A stretch of 64,000 nucleotides of DNA from Quatrionicoccus australiensis (GTDB lineage Bacteria > Pseudomonadota > Gammaproteobacteria > Burkholderiales > Rhodocyclaceae): contig NZ_JAHBAH010000001.1 in NCBI RefSeq assembly GCF_020510425.1, positions 3,453,001 to 3,517,000 on the forward strand. Direction: 5' to 3'. The notes beneath the pieces are model-generated. The model did no database searches and had not been told where the DNA came from. It saw nothing but the letters and a program-made list of their open reading frames with translations. Below are positions 19,478 to 29,064 of this stretch, piece after piece. Positions within the stretch are counted from its first letter, which is position 1. Every line of letters begins with the position of its first letter. Position numbers and translations under genes: made by a program.

Positions 19478-20959
19478 TCAGTTACGCGTCACGCGCAGCA
19501 GTTCGGCGAGCGAGGTCTCGCCGGCCGCCAGCCAGCGCAGGCCGTCCTCGTGCAGGTAGCGCAGGCGGCGGTCGCCGCGCCCGGCCAGACGGGCGGCGGC
19601 GCGCAGGCCGCTTTCGTCGGTGCCGTGGTGGAGCAGCGGGCGCAGCGTCTCGTCGATCTCGAGCAACTCGTAGATGCCGATCCGGCCGAGATAGCCCGTC
19701 TGCGCGCAGTGCGGGCAGCCGACCGGCTCGCAGAGCTGGCTGATTTCGGGCGGTAATTGGTCGTCGACCGTTGCCGGACGCGTCGTCTTGCACTGCGGGC
19801 AGAGCCGGCGCACCAGGCGCTGCGCGAGGATGCCGAGCAGGCTGGAGGCGAGCAGGAAGGGCTCGACGCCCATGTCGATCAGGCGGGTCGCAGCGCTGGC
19901 GCTGTCGTTGGTATGCAGCGTGGCGAGCACGAGGTGGCCGGTCAGACTGGCCTGGACGGCGATCTGCGCGGTTTCGCCGTCGCGGATCTCGCCGATCATG
20001 ACGACGTCCGGGTCCTGGCGCAGGATGGCGCGCAGGGCGCGCGCAAAGTCGAGGTCGATGCGCGGATTGACCTGGATCTGGCCGACCCCGGCCAGTTCGT
20101 ACTCGACCGGGTCCTCGACCGTCATGATGTTCTGCTGCCGCGCATCGAGGCGCGACAGCGCGGCGTACAGCGTCGTCGTCTTGCCCGAGCCGGTCGGCCC
20201 GGTGACCAGCACGATGCCGTGCGGCTGGCCGATCAGGTGATCGATGCGGGCCAGGGTATCGGGCGCCATGCCGAGCCGCGCCAGGTCGAGCCGCTTCGGA
20301 TCCTTGTCGAGCAGGCGCAGGACGACGCGTTCGCCGTGGCTGGAAGGCAGCGTCGAGACGCGCACGTCGATGCCGCGCCCGCCGATCCGGATGCCGAGGC
20401 GGCCGTCCTGGGGCAGGCGTTTCTCGGCGATGTCGAGGCTGGCCATGATCTTGATGCGCGACACCATGGCCGCATGCAGCGCCCGGTTCGGGCGCACCAC
20501 GTCGCGCAGCATGCCGTCGAGGCGAAAGCGCACGCAGGAGTGGCGTTCGTAGGGTTCGATGTGGATGTCCGAGACATCCTCGCGCGCAGCCTGGGTGAGC
20601 AGGGCGTTGATCATGCGGATGATCGGCGCGTCGTGCCGGGTGTCGAGCAGATCCTCGATCGGCGGCAGTTCCTCGACCAGGCGCGCGATGTCGAGATCCT
20701 GGTCGATGTCGTCGGCGACTTCGGCCGCCGTCTGCTCGCCCTGGGCATAGGTTTCGGCCAGGCGGCGGGCGAACTCCTCGGCGGCGACCGGCTGCGGTTG
20801 CAGGGGCAGGGCGCTGGTGCGGCGGATTTCGGAAAGTGCGGCGAGCGGCAGCGGCGCATCGGTGCGCCAGAAAACAGGCAAAAAATCGGCGTCGACCGTA
20901 CCGAGCACGACACCGTGCTGGCGGGCGAAAGCGTAGGGCAGGCGAGTCATTACCGGCAT
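19478..20959 (-). CDS. gspE: Type II secretion ATPase E
   Basis: 493 residues. N-terminal domains are followed by the secretion NTPase core: Walker [13 protein letters not shown], an Asp box, Walker B ([12 protein letters not shown]), a His box ([13 protein letters not shown]) and the tetracysteine zinc motif CPQCKT ... [17 protein letters not shown]. GspE is a cytoplasmic hexamer that powers pseudopilus assembly. All catalytic motifs are intact, so the system looks functional. Confidence 0.96.
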   Translation of the reverse strand: MPVMTRLPYAFARQHGVVLGTVDADFLPVFWRTDAPLPLAALSEIRRTSALPLQPQPVAAEEFARRLAETYAQGEQTAAEVADDIDQDLDIARLVEELPPIEDLLDTRHDAPIIRMINALLTQAAREDVSDIHIEPYERHSCVRFRLDGMLRDVVRPNRALHAAMVSRIKIMASLDIAEKRLPQDGRLGIRIGGRGIDVRVSTLPSSHGERVVLRLLDKDPKRLDLARLGMAPDTLARIDHLIGQPHGIVLVTGPTGSGKTTTLYAALSRLDARQQNIMTVEDPVEYELAGVGQIQVNPRIDLDFARALRAILRQDPDVVMIGEIRDGETAQIAVQASLTGHLVLATLHTNDSASAATRLIDMGVEPFLLASSLLGILAQRLVRRLCPQCKTTRPATVDDQLPPEISQLCEPVGCPHCAQTGYLGRIGIYELLEIDETLRPLLHHGTDESGLRAAARLAGRGDRRLRYLHEDGLRWLAAGETSLAELLRVTRN

Positions 20960-20967
20960 TGCTGCGC

Positions 20968-23031
20968 TCAGTTCGCGGCCGGCAGGGCCGGCAGTTCCGG
21001 CACGCCGGCTTCGCCCCAGCTCGGGATCTGCTTCTCGCCCTGACGCTTCTGGCCGTCGAGCAACTGCTGGTAGCGATCCTCGGTCATGTCCTTGTAGGCG
21101 AGTTCGTCACGCACGATGCGCGGGCGCAGGAAAACCATCAGGTTGGTTTTCTTGCGGCTGCGGTCTGCGTAGCGGAAGAAATTGCGCAGGAAGGGAATGT
21201 CGCCAAGCAGCGGCACTTTCTCCTCGTTGGCGCCGAAACTGTCCTCGATCAGGCCGCCGAGCACGATGATCTTGCCGTCGTCGACGAGCACGCTCGACTC
21301 GATCGAGCGCGTGTTGGTGATCGGCCCGGTGGTGTTGCTCGCCGTGCCCGACTGCACCGACGAAGCCTCCTGGTAGATCTGGATGCGCACGACGCCGCCT
21401 TCGGTGATCTGCGGCTTGACCTTCAGCGTCAGGCCGACGTCGCGCCGCTCGTAGGTCTGGAAGGGCGTCACCGTGCTGGTCGTACTGGTCGTGCTGTAGG
21501 AGCCGGTGACGAAGGGCAGGTTCTTGCCGATGACAATTTTCGCCTCTTCGTTGTCCAGGGTCATGATGTTCGGCGTGGACAGGATGTTGGCGTGCGCCTC
21601 GCTTTCCAGGACGCGGGCGAGAAAGCCGAGATTGGCAATGGTGCCGACGCCGGGAATGGTGATCTTGCCGTTGGTGATGCCGAGATTGAGGCCGGTGCCC
21701 AGCGTGCTGATCGAGGTCGACGCGGTGATGATGTTCTGGCCGGTGCCGCCGAAATTGGTGCCGCCTATCGTGCTCAGGCCGGTCTTGCCGAGGCCGCTCA
21801 GATCCTGCCACTGGATGCCGAATTCGGCGGCGCGTTCGGCGCTCAGCTCGACGATCAGCGCCTCGATATGGACCTGGGCGCGGCGCCGGTCGAGCATGGC
21901 GATGACGTTCTGCAGGTTGTTGAAGACCGGCTCGGGCGCCGTGATGATCAGCGAATTGCTCGCCACATCGGCCTGCACCATGCTGCCCGGGACGAGGGCG
22001 GCGCCGTTCTGGCTGCTGCCGCTCTCGTTTGCCCAGTTGCTGCCGGCGTTGCTGCCCGTTGCTGCGTTCTGCGTGCTCAAGGCATTGTTGCCGGTGCCTG
22101 TGCTGCTGCCGCCGGATGGCGTGCTGCCGGTGAGGCGGGTGTTCTGGCCGGCGGCATTGCCGCTGCCGGTTTCGCTGCCGAGGATGGCGCGCAGCATCTG
22201 GGCGATGCGCGGCGCCTCGGCATGTTTCAGGTAAACGACGCGGATGTTGCCGAAGCCGGCATCCGGCTGGTCCATTTCGCTGGCCAGCGCGGCGGCGCGG
22301 GCGAGCAGCCCGGGATTGTCGGCACGCAGGATGATGCGGTTGCCGCGCGGGTCGGCCGTCGCGACCAGGCTGCCGGCGGTGCCCGCGGCGCCGTTGCCGA
22401 ACAGGCGGCCGATGTTGGCGGCGACCTCGATCGCCGAGGCATGCTTGAGGCGGATGACCTGCGGATCGTCGCCGTGCGGCACGTCGATCGAGGCAATGAT
22501 GCGTTCGATGCGGCGCAGGTTGTCGGCGGCATCGGTGACGACCAGGGTATTGCTGCCGGCGTTGGCAGTAATCGACTGGTTGGGGCCGACCAGCGGTTTC
22601 AGTGCATTCAAGACCTGCGGCGCCGATTCGTAGCGGATGTGAAAGACCTGGGTCGTGATCTGGTCGCCCAGGCCGCGCCCGCCGACCGGGCCGGCATGCA
22701 GGCGGGCATCGGCGTCGGGCAGGATCTTGGTCACCGCACCGCCCTCGACCACTGAGTAGCCCTGCATGCGCAGCGCCGAGACGAGCACCTGGTAGGCCAG
22801 GTCGCGCGATACCGGCTTGCCGGAAACGATGTTGATCGTGCCCTTGACGCGCGGATCGATGACGAAATTGCGCCCGGTAATCTGGCCGATTGCCTTGACC
22901 GCCGACTCGATGTCGGCACCGACGAAATTGAGGGTCATTTCCTCGCTGGCGGCCAGCCCGGGCAAGGGCGAGGCGAGGCAGCAAAGCAGGAGGCAGGCGT
23001 GCAGCAGGTGGCGCTTGAGGCGGGTGTTCAT
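20968..23031 (-). CDS. gspD: Type II secretion outer membrane secretin D
   Basis: 687 residues. The signal peptide (ending GLAA) is followed by N0-N3 periplasmic domains and the secretin core, including [32 protein letters not shown]. An Asn/Ser/Gly-rich low-complexity insert near residues 295-345 lies in the N3 region, a known variable spot. GspD forms the 15-mer channel of the outer membrane. No cognate pilotin is seen in the window. Confidence 0.95.
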   Translation of the reverse strand: MNTRLKRHLLHACLLLCCLASPLPGLAASEEMTLNFVGADIESAVKAIGQITGRNFVIDPRVKGTINIVSGKPVSRDLAYQVLVSALRMQGYSVVEGGAVTKILPDADARLHAGPVGGRGLGDQITTQVFHIRYESAPQVLNALKPLVGPNQSITANAGSNTLVVTDAADNLRRIERIIASIDVPHGDDPQVIRLKHASAIEVAANIGRLFGNGAAGTAGSLVATADPRGNRIILRADNPGLLARAAALASEMDQPDAGFGNIRVVYLKHAEAPRIAQMLRAILGSETGSGNAAGQNTRLTGSTPSGGSSTGTGNNALSTQNAATGSNAGSNWANESGSSQNGAALVPGSMVQADVASNSLIITAPEPVFNNLQNVIAMLDRRRAQVHIEALIVELSAERAAEFGIQWQDLSGLGKTGLSTIGGTNFGGTGQNIITASTSISTLGTGLNLGITNGKITIPGVGTIANLGFLARVLESEAHANILSTPNIMTLDNEEAKIVIGKNLPFVTGSYSTTSTTSTVTPFQTYERRDVGLTLKVKPQITEGGVVRIQIYQEASSVQSGTASNTTGPITNTRSIESSVLVDDGKIIVLGGLIEDSFGANEEKVPLLGDIPFLRNFFRYADRSRKKTNLMVFLRPRIVRDELAYKDMTEDRYQQLLDGQKRQGEKQIPSWGEAGVPELPALPAAN

Positions 23032-23040
23032 CGGTTGGGG

Positions 23041-23544
23041 TCAGTTTTCGGAAGAAGGTGAAGCCGCTTCGGCGGTCTGTGTGGCAGGGAGATTCAACTG
23101 GCTGCTGGTGCTGCCGGCGAGCAGCTCGACCTGGCGGGGGGTGATGCGCTTGACGATGAACTGTTCGCCAATCCGGTCGCCGACGGCGACGACCAGCGGT
23201 GTTGCTTCGCCGTCGCGGCGGATGATGGCGCGTGCCTGCGCCGCCTGGTCCGAGGCGAAGACGCCGAGCAGTTGCAGGTGGCTGGCCGGTTCGGCGCGCG
23301 GTGCGGCCGCGCTTGCTCCGGCGAACAGGGGCGAGGCGACGAGAAGTGCGGCCGCTGCCTGCGGATCGTTGTTGCGATTGCTTGCCGGTGCGGCGGCGGG
23401 CAGCACGAAGGCGCCTAGCAGGCCGGCGAGCAGCCAGACGGCGGCGAGCAGCACGACGAGGCTGGCGAGATGTCCGAGTGCCGGCCAGAGCGGCGCCGGG
23501 TCGAGGCGAGGGAAAAGCTGGGCGGGGCGGCGCAAGGTGATCAT
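23041..23544 (-). CDS. gspC: Type II secretion protein C, short form without PDZ
   Basis: 167 residues. One membrane helix (about residues 24-45) is followed by a periplasmic homology region (LQLLGVFASDQAAQARAIIRRDGEATPLVVAVGDRIGEQFIVKRITPRQVEL). The gene ends without a PDZ domain, so it is shorter than classic GspC. It connects the inner-membrane platform with the GspD N0 domain. The start MITLRRPAQ is chosen; the longer open frame upstream runs through the terminator and toward the tRNA gene and is not a real extension. It is the first gene of the operon. Confidence 0.85.
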   Translation of the reverse strand: MITLRRPAQLFPRLDPAPLWPALGHLASLVVLLAAVWLLAGLLGAFVLPAAAPASNRNNDPQAAAALLVASPLFAGASAAAPRAEPASHLQLLGVFASDQAAQARAIIRRDGEATPLVVAVGDRIGEQFIVKRITPRQVELLAGSTSSQLNLPATQTAEAASPSSEN

Positions 23545-23609
23545 GTCGGCGGGAAAGGGCGCTATGCCGGGGGCGGTGCCGGCCCGGCGAAGGACGCACG
23601 ATAGTCGGC

Positions 23610-23631
23610 CTTTGTTACGCTTCGATGACGC
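23610..23631 (-). promoter_or_regulatory. Candidate Pho box before gspC
   Basis: On the minus strand GCGTCATCGAA is followed directly by GCGTAACAAAG, two 11-base units with GTCAT and GTAAC in the same place. The site is 66 bases upstream of the gspC start. It resembles the 7-4-7 layout of PhoB sites. Together with the site before phoX it suggests phosphate control of the block. It is a visual match only. Confidence 0.45.
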
Positions 23632-23706
23632 CTTGTCATATTCGCCATGGCTGCCCGGTCGGGCCGGCGTGATCGCCGGGGGGGGCTGTTTCCGGAAGCC
23701 GGAAAC

Positions 23707-23730
23707 GACAAAGGCCACCGAAGTGGCCTT
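23707..23730 (-). terminator. Hairpin downstream of the first tRNA-Leu
   Basis: AAGGCCAC and GTGGCCTT form a stem with a 4-base CGAA/TTCG-type loop. It lies about 65 bases past the 3' end of the tRNA on the minus strand and is followed by a short T-rich run. It would end the tRNA transcript before gspC. Confidence 0.6.
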
Positions 23731-23792
23731 GATCATGTTGCGGACTGAACCGCTTTTCGCGTTCTTGTCGGTGGCGACCGACAAGAAATCGC

Positions 23793-23877
<85 letters not shown>

Positions 23878-24031
23878 ACAGGTGCGAAGAGGGCGCATTA
23901 TAAGGATTTTCTTCGGTCTGTACAGCGTTTTCGCAAAATTTTTTTATCCGGTCCGGCGCGGCGATTTCCCGGCGACGCCTGTGGCGCCCTGTGAGACAAT
24001 GCGGCCTGTCCCGCAGGTGTGGGGCAGAAAT

Positions 24032-24060
24032 GAAAAAAGGCCTTGTTTTCACAAGGCCTT
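24032..24060 (-). terminator. Intrinsic terminator after the second tRNA-Leu
   Basis: The stem AAGGCCTTGT / ACAAGGCCTT has a TTTT-side loop and is followed on the minus strand by six T. It lies 14 bases beyond the 3' end of tRNA-Leu copy 2 and separates the two tRNA genes into independent transcripts. Confidence 0.8.
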
Positions 24061-24073
24061 CAGTCAAAATCGT

Positions 24074-24158
<85 letters not shown>

Positions 24159-24177
24159 ACAGGTGCGAAGAGCCGCG

Positions 24178-24206
24178 ATTATAGAGAAAGAAAAAGAGAT
24201 GTCAAG
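24178..24206 (-). promoter_or_regulatory. Sigma-70 promoter of tRNA-Leu copy 2, overlapping the rnr start
   Basis: On the minus strand, -35 CTTGAC (24201-24206) and -10 TATAAT (24178-24183) are separated by exactly 17 bases, near consensus. The -35 lies inside the first codons of rnr, which is read in the other direction. A similar but weaker arrangement (TATAAT at 23897-23902) precedes copy 1. Confidence 0.75.
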
Positions 24207-26724
24207 AATCAAACTATCCAAAATCCGCCGTGCCGACCCGTTCTTCGAACGCGAGTGCACCCGCTATGAATTCCCGCTGCCGTCCCGCGAATATATTTCC
24301 AAGGTGCTGACCGACGAAGGCCGGCCGCTCTCCTTCATCGAACTGACCGAACTGCTCGATATTGCCGGCAGCGAGCGTGACATGTTCCAGCGCCGGCTCG
24401 GCGCCATGGAGCGCGAAGGCCAGCTCATGCGCAACCGCAAGGGCTCCTACATCCTGCCCGAGCGCGCCAGCCTGACGCCGGGCCGCATCCAGGGTCACCA
24501 GGACGGCTACGGCTTCCTGGTTCCCGATGACGGCAGCGCCGACATCTTTCTCGACCAGCACCAGATGGGCAAGGTCCTGCATGGCGACCGGGCACTGGTC
24601 CGGGTCGTCGGTACCGACCGCAAGGGGCGGCCGGAAGGCAGCATCGTCGAAGTCACCGAACGCGCCAACACGCGCGTCGTCGGCCGCGTCTTCGTCGAGC
24701 ACGGCGTCGTCTTCGTGGTCCCGGAAAACAAGCGGATCGCCCAGGATATCCTGGTGTCGACCGAGAAGAAGGGCAAGATCAAGCCGGTTGCCGGCCAGGT
24801 CGTGATGGTCGATATCATCGAGCAGCCCAGCAAGTATTCCAAGCCGATCGGCTGCATCAGCGAAGTGCTCGGCAATTACGCCGATCCGGGCATGGAGATC
24901 GAGATCGCGCTGCGCAAGCACGACCTGCCTTTCGAGTTCTCCAAGGCGGCGCTCGCCGAAAACAAGGCCTTGCCGGACAAGGTCAAGAAATCCGACCTGG
25001 TCGGCCGTGAAGACCTGCGCGAACTGCCGCTGGTGACCATCGACGGTGAAACGGCGCGCGATTTCGACGATGCCGTCTTCTGCGAAAAGAAGGGGCGTGG
25101 CTGGCGCCTGGTTGTTGCGATCGCCGACGTCTCGCACTACGTCAAGCCGGGCATGGCGCTCGACAAGGAAGCCATGGAGCGCGGCAACTCGGTCTACTTC
25201 CCGCGCCGGGTCATTCCCATGCTGCCGGAAAAGCTCTCCAACGGCATCTGTTCGCTCAATCCCGACGTCGAACGCATGGCCATGGTTTGCGACATGGAAA
25301 TCAGCGCTGCCGGCAAGATCGGCAAATACCGTTTCTACCCCGCGGTGTTCCGCTCGCACGCCCGCCTGACCTACAACCTGGTCTGGTCCTGGCTGTCCGG
25401 CGAAGCCAAGCCGGAAAGCGATGTGCACAAACAGATCCAGCCGCAGGTCAAGGATCTGTACAAATTGTTCCACGCGCTGCACAAGGCGCGTGAAGTGCGC
25501 GGCGCGATCGATTTCGAGACCACCGAAACGCAGATGCTGTTCAACGAGCAGGGCAAGATCGAGAACATCGTGCCGGTGGTGCGCAACGACGCCCACCGCA
25601 TCATCGAGGAATGCATGCTGGCGGCCAACGTCTGTGCCTCGGCTTTCCTCGCCGAGCACAAGCAGCCCTGCCTGTACCGCATCCATGAAGCGCCTTCAGC
25701 TGAAAAGCTGAAGAATCTGCGCAGCTTCCTCGGCGAGTTCGGCCTCGATCTGTCAGGCGGCGACGAGCCGGATGCCAAGGATTACGGCAAGCTGCTCGAG
25801 CAGGTCAAGCCGCGGCCGGACTTCCAGCTGCTCCAGACGGTGATGCTGCGCTCGCTGCGCCAGGCCATGTACAGCCCCGACAATGTCGGCCACTTCGGAC
25901 TTGCCTACGAGCATTACACGCACTTCACCTCGCCGATCCGGCGTTATCCCGACCTGCTCGTGCATCGCGCGATCAAGGCCGTGCTCGCCAAGGAAAAATA
26001 TGTTCCAGTCGGTAGCTGGGACGACATCGGCCTGCACTGTTCGGGCACCGAGCGCCGTGCCGACGAGGCGACGCGCGATGTCGAGAACTGGCTGAAATGC
26101 TTCTTCATGAAGGAGCGCATCGGCGAGGAGTTCGAAGGCACCATTTCGGCAGTCACTGCCTTCGGCATTTTCGTTGCCCTCGATACGATCTACATTGAAG
26201 GCTTGGTGCATGTCTCCGAGCTGGGCGAGGACTATTTCCAGTTCGACAACGTCAAGCACCAGATGCTCGGCGAACGCACCGGCCAGCGCTTCCGTCTCGG
26301 CGACCGGGCCAAGGTCAAGCTGGTCCGGGCCGATCTGGAAACCAACAAGATCGATTTTGCCCTGATCCGCGAAGGCAAGACTCGTCCGGCCGGCAAGGCC
26401 GCACCGGGCAAGGCGCGCCAGGGCGGAAGAATGCAGCAGACGGCCGTGCCGACGCTGGTGCCGGTGTTCGAAAAGCCGGTCGGCAAGACTGCGGCCAAGG
26501 TCGGTCGCAAGGCAGCACCGAAAGTGGCGGTCAAGGAGCCGGTCAAGGTACAAGCCAAAGCTCCGGTCAAGAAGACTGTCAAGGCGGCTCCAAAGAAGGC
26601 AGCCAAAGCACCGGCCAAAGCACCGGCCAAAGCACCGGCCAAAGCACCGGCCAAAGCGGCCGCCAAGCGGGGCGTCAAGGCTGCGGCCAAGCCGGCGGCA
26701 AAAAAGGCGACCGCCAAGCGTTGA
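24199..26724 (+). CDS. rnr: Exoribonuclease R
   Basis: 841 residues. It has an N-terminal helix-turn-helix region, two cold-shock-like domains, and the RNB catalytic domain with DGETARDFDDAVF (the Asp cluster binding Mg) and RRYPDLLVHRAI. An S1 domain follows (about residues 645-730), and then a basic tail. RNase R degrades structured RNA 3' to 5' and works in rRNA and tmRNA quality control. The start MSRIKLSKIRR is chosen; the longer open frame crosses the tRNA gene. The tail of about 110 residues is Ala/Lys/Pro-rich with tandem repeats. It precedes rlmB in the same region as in many proteobacteria. Confidence 0.95.
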   Translation: MSRIKLSKIRRADPFFERECTRYEFPLPSREYISKVLTDEGRPLSFIELTELLDIAGSERDMFQRRLGAMEREGQLMRNRKGSYILPERASLTPGRIQGHQDGYGFLVPDDGSADIFLDQHQMGKVLHGDRALVRVVGTDRKGRPEGSIVEVTERANTRVVGRVFVEHGVVFVVPENKRIAQDILVSTEKKGKIKPVAGQVVMVDIIEQPSKYSKPIGCISEVLGNYADPGMEIEIALRKHDLPFEFSKAALAENKALPDKVKKSDLVGREDLRELPLVTIDGETARDFDDAVFCEKKGRGWRLVVAIADVSHYVKPGMALDKEAMERGNSVYFPRRVIPMLPEKLSNGICSLNPDVERMAMVCDMEISAAGKIGKYRFYPAVFRSHARLTYNLVWSWLSGEAKPESDVHKQIQPQVKDLYKLFHALHKAREVRGAIDFETTETQMLFNEQGKIENIVPVVRNDAHRIIEECMLAANVCASAFLAEHKQPCLYRIHEAPSAEKLKNLRSFLGEFGLDLSGGDEPDAKDYGKLLEQVKPRPDFQLLQTVMLRSLRQAMYSPDNVGHFGLAYEHYTHFTSPIRRYPDLLVHRAIKAVLAKEKYVPVGSWDDIGLHCSGTERRADEATRDVENWLKCFFMKERIGEEFEGTISAVTAFGIFVALDTIYIEGLVHVSELGEDYFQFDNVKHQMLGERTGQRFRLGDRAKVKLVRADLETNKIDFALIREGKTRPAGKAAPGKARQGGRMQQTAVPTLVPVFEKPVGKTAAKVGRKAAPKVAVKEPVKVQAKAPVKKTVKAAPKKAAKAPAKAPAKAPAKAPAKAAAKRGVKAAAKPAAKKATAKR
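26605..26652 (+). repeat. Tandem 12-base repeat in the rnr 3' end
   Basis: Four perfect copies of AAAGCACCGGCC in a row encode KAPA units within the basic tail of RNase R. The perfect identity at synonymous positions suggests slippage and possible length variation between strains. Confidence 0.9.
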
Positions 26725-26736
26725 CCGCTGGAATCC

Positions 26737-27603
26737 TCAAGGCTCGGTCGGCTCGATCAGTTCGGCTGCCTTGAGGGCGAGGAGGGCGGCGCCCTCCTCG
26801 TCGATGCCGGGCAACTGCTCGGCCAGCCAATTGAGCGAGGCGCCGGGAATCAGGTGCCTGGCCTCGGCGATATCGGAGGGGAGCGCCGGGTCGTCATGGC
26901 CGCCGCTTGCCAGGTGGCGGGCCGTGTCGATGCACAGCCGGGACAGATTGGCGCGCGTGTTGTCGATGCCGCGGATCAGCTGCGGCAGCAGCCCTGGCAG
27001 ATTCCAGATGCTGGCGCATTTGAGGGTCAGATCCTTGAAGCGGAAGCCGCAGACGTCCATCTGTGCCTGGATGGAGCGTTGCGCCCGGCCGCTGTGCAGT
27101 GCTTCGAGCGCGGCCAGCGGCAGTTCCGGCGCGAACGACCAGAGCAGCAGTTCGCCGATTTCCGAGAGCAGGGCAGCCATGGCGATTTCGTCCGGCTGGA
27201 GGTCGGCGCGCGCCGTTCCCCAGCGCAGGGCCAGGCGGCTGGCCAGGTAGCTGCGCGCTTCGCAGGCGGCCAGGCCGGCATTGTCTTCGTTGGTGGCCGG
27301 GCAGTCGCGCAGCAGTTTGTGGAAGGTGTCGGTACCCAGTTGCATGACGGCGCCGAGCGGCGTTGTCGTTTCATGGCCGAGGCGCTGGGTGCGCCGGCTT
27401 TCGGCGGCACGCAGCAGGCGCAGGCAGAGAAAGGGGTCGGCGCCGGCAATGTCGGCCAGGTCGCGTGCCGACAGTTGTTCGCCGAGTTCGCTTTCACGTT
27501 CGAGCAATTGCGCCTTGGAACGCGGCATGCAGGGCAACTCATGATTGCTCAGGTAGGCAGCCCATTGATCAACGCCCCAGTGTCGCTGGTGTTCGCTCAG
27601 CAC
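26737..27603 (-). CDS. HDOD-domain protein
   Basis: 288 residues. An HDOD-type helical domain spans about residues 30-230 (DLADIAGADPFLCLRLLRAAES, LGAVMQLGTDTFHKLL, AALLSEIGELLLWSF). HDOD domains resemble HD phosphohydrolases but lack the catalytic His-Asp and act in signalling. Here no HD metal motif is seen. The start codon is GTG at 27603, preceded by AAGGGA. It is divergent from the hemerythrin gene with 126 bases between, so the two may share a control region. The biological role is unknown. Confidence 0.8.
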   Translation of the reverse strand: MLSEHQRHWGVDQWAAYLSNHELPCMPRSKAQLLERESELGEQLSARDLADIAGADPFLCLRLLRAAESRRTQRLGHETTTPLGAVMQLGTDTFHKLLRDCPATNEDNAGLAACEARSYLASRLALRWGTARADLQPDEIAMAALLSEIGELLLWSFAPELPLAALEALHSGRAQRSIQAQMDVCGFRFKDLTLKCASIWNLPGLLPQLIRGIDNTRANLSRLCIDTARHLASGGHDDPALPSDIAEARHLIPGASLNWLAEQLPGIDEEGAALLALKAAELIEPTEP

Positions 27604-27729
27604 GGATTTCCCTTTCGTTGTGACAAGCCGTTGGTTGATTATCGGCTGCTATTTCGACAACTCAAGGGGTGGCCGAAAAATAGGCGTTTCGTCGTAGAAT
27701 GTACAAACAGTATCCAGCGGGCAGATGAC

Positions 27730-28248
27730 ATGTTCGAACAAGGCATTGATGGGGCGGGAGGGGCGGTGGATGCGATGCAGATCGGTTTGCTGACCGGCAA
27801 CCGGACCATCGATCTCGAGCACCAGGAGCTCTTCGCCGCGCTCAACGCGGCGCGTGCGATCTGCCTCAATAGTCAGTCTTCCCTTGCTTCCTGCGCCAAT
27901 TGTGATGCAGCGCGCCATCAGCATTGCGAACAGACCCTGGTCGACGTACTGGGGCGTGTGCTGGGTTTTGTCCTCGATCACTTCAAGACCGAAGAGTCGA
28001 TCATGCGTGATTCGCTGCTGCTGATGATCGACCGCGAATTGTGCCAGGTGCACATGGAAGACCATGCGGGCATTTCGGCGATGGTCGAGCGCATGGTGCG
28101 CGAACTTGATTCGACGCAGACCGTCAGCCTGGTGCGCGAGCTCGATCAGTTGCTGATGCGCTGGATCGCGCAGCACATCGCAACGCACGATGTGGCGCTG
28201 GTGAACTGGATCGAGCGTGAGGATTCGGTGCTGCGTTCGGGCATTTGA
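27730..28248 (+). CDS. Bacteriohemerythrin-like protein with a four-cysteine insert
   Basis: 172 residues. It carries the full di-iron ligand set of hemerythrins: His31, H84xxxE88, H108xxxH112 and H149xxxxD154, so oxygen binding is predicted. Between the first two ligand helices it has an insert with Cys45, Cys55, Cys58 and Cys66 plus His63 and His65 (SCANCDAARHQHC), which is unlike ordinary bacteriohemerythrin and could bind a metal or act as a redox switch. No signal peptide; cytosolic. The ATG at 27730 is chosen because residues ahead of it in the longer frame overlap the HDOD gene. Confidence 0.85.
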   Translation: MFEQGIDGAGGAVDAMQIGLLTGNRTIDLEHQELFAALNAARAICLNSQSSLASCANCDAARHQHCEQTLVDVLGRVLGFVLDHFKTEESIMRDSLLLMIDRELCQVHMEDHAGISAMVERMVRELDSTQTVSLVRELDQLLMRWIAQHIATHDVALVNWIEREDSVLRSGI

Positions 28249-28259
28249 GGCCGTTTTGA

Positions 28260-28269
28260 CGGTCGACCG
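28260..28269. repeat. Dispersed palindrome CGGTCGACCG
   Basis: Exact copy between the hemerythrin and rlmB genes, preceded by GGCCGTTTTGA, the usual GGC plus T-tract neighbour of this family. Confidence 0.8.
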
Positions 28270-28314
28270 CCGCTGGCGCGGTAAAATCGCGCCTTCAATT
28301 TTCAGAAAGTCGCC

Positions 28315-29046
28315 ATGTCTTCCCGCCTGATCTACGGTTTCCACGCCGTTACCGCCAAGCTCCGCCACGATCCTGCCGCCGTCAAGGAAATCAGTTTCGA
28401 CGCTGCTCGCCAGGATGCGCGCCTGCGCGACCTGCTCAAGCACGCCGAGCTGCAGGCGGTGAAGGTGCTGGCGCTCGATGCCAAGCGGCTTGACGGCATG
28501 GCACCCGGCGCCAAGCACCAGGGCGTCATTGCCCGCATCGAGGGCGGCCGCAAGGTAGCGCATCTCGACGACGTGCTCGATACGCTGGAAGAACCGGCTT
28601 TCCTGCTCGTGCTCGACGGCATCACCGATCCGCGCAACCTCGGCGCCTGCCTGCGGGTTGCGGATGCGGCCGGCGTCCATGCCGTGATCGCGCCCAAGGA
28701 TCGCGCTGTCGGCCTCACCGATGTCGCCGCCAAGACCGCCTGCGGTGCTGCCGAAACGGTGCCCTACGTGATGGTCACCAACCTGGCGCGCACGCTGCGC
28801 GAGTTGCAGGAACGTGAAATCTGCGTGATCGGCACGGCCGGCGAGGCAGAAGACGATCTCTACGCCGCGACCTGGCCGAAAGCAACCGCCTGGGTGCTCG
28901 GCGCCGAGGGCGAAGGCATGCGCCGCCTGACCCGCGAAAATTGCGACCAGCTGATCAAGATTCCGATGCACGGTACGGTGGAAAGCCTCAACGTTTCCGT
29001 CGCGGCTGGCGTCTGCCTGTTCGAAGCGCGCCGGCGCCTCGGCTGA
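28315..29046 (+). CDS. rlmB: 23S rRNA (guanosine-2251-2'-O)-methyltransferase RlmB
   Basis: 243 residues, SpoU/TrmH family. An N-terminal L30e-like RNA-binding part is followed by the knotted methyltransferase domain with motif 1 LDGITDPRNLGACLRVADAAGV, motif 2 VLGAEGEGMRRLTRENCD and motif 3 IPMHGTVESLNVSVAAGVCLFE. It methylates G2251 of 23S rRNA in the peptidyl-transferase P loop. It lies downstream of rnr, the usual pairing, although the HDOD and hemerythrin genes lie between the two here. Confidence 0.95.
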   Translation: MSSRLIYGFHAVTAKLRHDPAAVKEISFDAARQDARLRDLLKHAELQAVKVLALDAKRLDGMAPGAKHQGVIARIEGGRKVAHLDDVLDTLEEPAFLLVLDGITDPRNLGACLRVADAAGVHAVIAPKDRAVGLTDVAAKTACGAAETVPYVMVTNLARTLRELQEREICVIGTAGEAEDDLYAATWPKATAWVLGAEGEGMRRLTRENCDQLIKIPMHGTVESLNVSVAAGVCLFEARRRLG

Positions 29047-29064
29047 TCGACGCTTCCGGCCGCG

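Noticed and set aside
20836..22755. 639-codon open frame on + over gspE/gspD
   Set aside because: Antisense shadow of secretin and ATPase genes with clear motifs on the minus strand.
21107..23599. 830-codon open frame on - in a second frame over gspD
   Set aside because: Out-of-frame shadow rich in Arg/His/Gln; the gspD frame carries the secretin signature.
23545..23784. Longer GspC with 80 extra N-terminal residues
   Set aside because: The extension covers the terminator and candidate Pho box and is not GspC-like; MITLRRPAQ directly precedes the membrane helix.
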